Below, piece by piece: positions 62,927-64,000 of a stretch of DNA of 64,000 nucleotides; positions within the stretch are counted from its first letter, which is position 1, and every line of letters starts with the position of its first letter. This stretch comes from Mallotus nudiflorus. Its lineage: Eukaryota > Streptophyta > Magnoliopsida > Malpighiales > Euphorbiaceae. The notes beneath the pieces were generated by a model. The model was not told the origin of the DNA. It made no database searches and saw nothing but the letters and a program-made list of their open reading frames with translations. A program made the position numbers and the translations under genes. The stretch is taken from the NCBI GenBank assembly GCA_947683625.1, contig CANTUR010000070.1, positions 1,984,001-2,048,000 of the forward strand. The letters run 5' to 3'.

Positions 62927-64000
62927 TCAAGAAGGGAAGAGATACGGGTAAGAAGCTCACATTTTAGCTTCAGTCTTCCACGTATGCTCCTCAACTCTAT
63001 TGCTACGCCACAGAACCTTGACCATCGGAATCTGTTTCAACCGCAACTGTCGAACCTAATAATCAACGATCGCCACAGGTTCTTCCACAAATGTCAGATC
63101 TTCGTTCACTTCCATATTGTCAGGCTGCAACACGTGTGAAGGGTTTGAGACATACTTCCTCAGCATCGAGATATGAAACACCAGATGCACTTGAGACATA
63201 CTCGGGGGCAAAGCCCATCGATATGCAATAGTGCCTACTCTCTCCAGAATCTCAAACGGTCCTATATATCTTAGTGCTAACTTACCCATTCTACCAAATC
63301 TCATAACACCCTTCATCGGAGACACCTTCAGAAAAATAAAGTCTCCAACCTGAAATTCTACATTTCTACGCCTAGGATTCGCATAACTCTTCTGCCTGCT
63401 AACTGTGGTCTCTAATCTGCCCTTAATCATGGCGACTTTCTCTGCAGCATCCTGAACCATCTCAGGTCCAGTCAAAGCTCTCTCACCAATCTCATCCTAA
63501 CTCATAGGGGATCTACACTTCCTTCTATACAATGCCTCGTATGGTGCCATGCCAATACTGCTATGGTAGCTATTATTAAATGCAAACTCTACGAGTAGCA
63601 AATGATCATCCCAACTACCTCCTAAATTTAGGACACACATTCTAAACATATCTTCTAGTGTCTAGATCATCCTCTCAGACTGACCATCTGTCTGAGGATG
63701 AAAAGTAGTACTGAAATCCAACCTAGTGCCCATCGCTTCCTGTAACTTCTACCAAAAACGCGAGGTAAACACTGAACCTCTGTCTGACACAATGGACACA
63801 GGTACTCCATAAAGGCACACAATATACTTCACATACAGTTTTGCCAATCTAGCTACAGAATAGGTGGCTTTCACAGGCAAAAAATGTGCAGACTTGGTCA
63901 ACCTGTCTACAATTACCTAGATGGAATCGTATCCATCCTTAGAACGAGGTAAACCAACCACAAAATCCATAGCTATCCTTTCCCACTTCCACTCGGGAAT
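62927..64000 (-). pseudogene. D integrase and chromodomain (pseudogene, continues off window)
   Basis: From 64000 downward the minus strand gives the integrase core (WERIAMDFVVGLPRSKDGYD, VSDRGSVFTS, HPQTDGQSERMI), the C-terminal SPMKGVMRFG and MLRKYV segments, then a chromodomain (NEDLTFVEEPVAIVDY, KQIPMVKVLWRS, EEHTWKTEA, YPYLF) ending at a TGA at 62927-62929. Stops include TAG for CAG after ERMI and after VDY, and TGA for CGA before ASYPYLF. The rest of the polyprotein lies beyond 64000. Confidence 0.9.

Overview
The window is a repeat-dense, strongly AT-rich stretch of a flowering-plant nuclear genome. The evidence is the plant-type Ty3/gypsy (Tekay/Del chromovirus) elements, with tRNA-iMet primer sites and a C-terminal chromodomain, plus plant-type copia solo LTRs and a decayed RING-H2 gene. 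The sequence alone does not identify the species. I find no intact host protein-coding gene and no tRNA, rRNA or CRISPR. Almost every long reading frame is retrotransposon debris or a low-complexity frame.

Layout. 1-6133: a chromovirus LTR cut by the window edge (L0), carrying an internal ~475 bp tandem duplication, one copy of which is split by a reversed solo LTR (3015-4881, target-site duplication (TSD) agcat). 6327-9498: family-B solo LTR (TSD aattt). 11868-17395: a family-B element (TSD ttcgt) with one full LTR, one ~0.6 kb LTR stub and a scrambled interior in which gag-protease is inverted relative to the integrase-chromodomain end. 17396-27307: AT-rich spacer with a RING-H2 pseudogene (20294-20842) and a copia-like solo LTR (22191-23702, TSD tactt).

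27308-59067 is a nested stack of insertions: solo LTR C1 (TSD atttt) contains element C2 (29717-58544, TSD gagct). C2's integrase is split by element A (33359-47930, TSD ctata), whose 3' LTR is split by a reversed solo LTR A' (35993-39135, TSD aacag). C2's reverse transcriptase is split by a copia-like solo LTR (50046-51562, TSD decayed from ggtgc). C2's gag is split by a further LTR-like insert (52616-56814, TSD cccta), which encloses yet another LTR (53110-55321). 59080-59935 is an array of palindromic GTAACGGAT-type units. 59975-64000 begins another family-A-like element (D) that runs off the right edge.

The gypsy copies are dead. In-frame stops are mostly TAG where CAG is expected or TGA where CGA is expected, as deamination of methylated cytosine would give. 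Some catalytic acidic residues are also changed: element A's reverse transcriptase has FIND for FIDD, and C2's RNase H has DLKM for DLEM.

The most interesting signal lies inside the LTRs. Families A, B, C and L0 are otherwise diverged, but they share a compact leader block that can fold into three consecutive hairpins whose paired bases co-vary between families. Downstream of it, at least families A and B show a plausible LTR-internal intron (GTGAGT/GTAAGT ... TTTTTCAG). That intron contains two or three copies of a CTCGGTTGA...TCTCGGGG module, in family A flanked by short inverted repeats.
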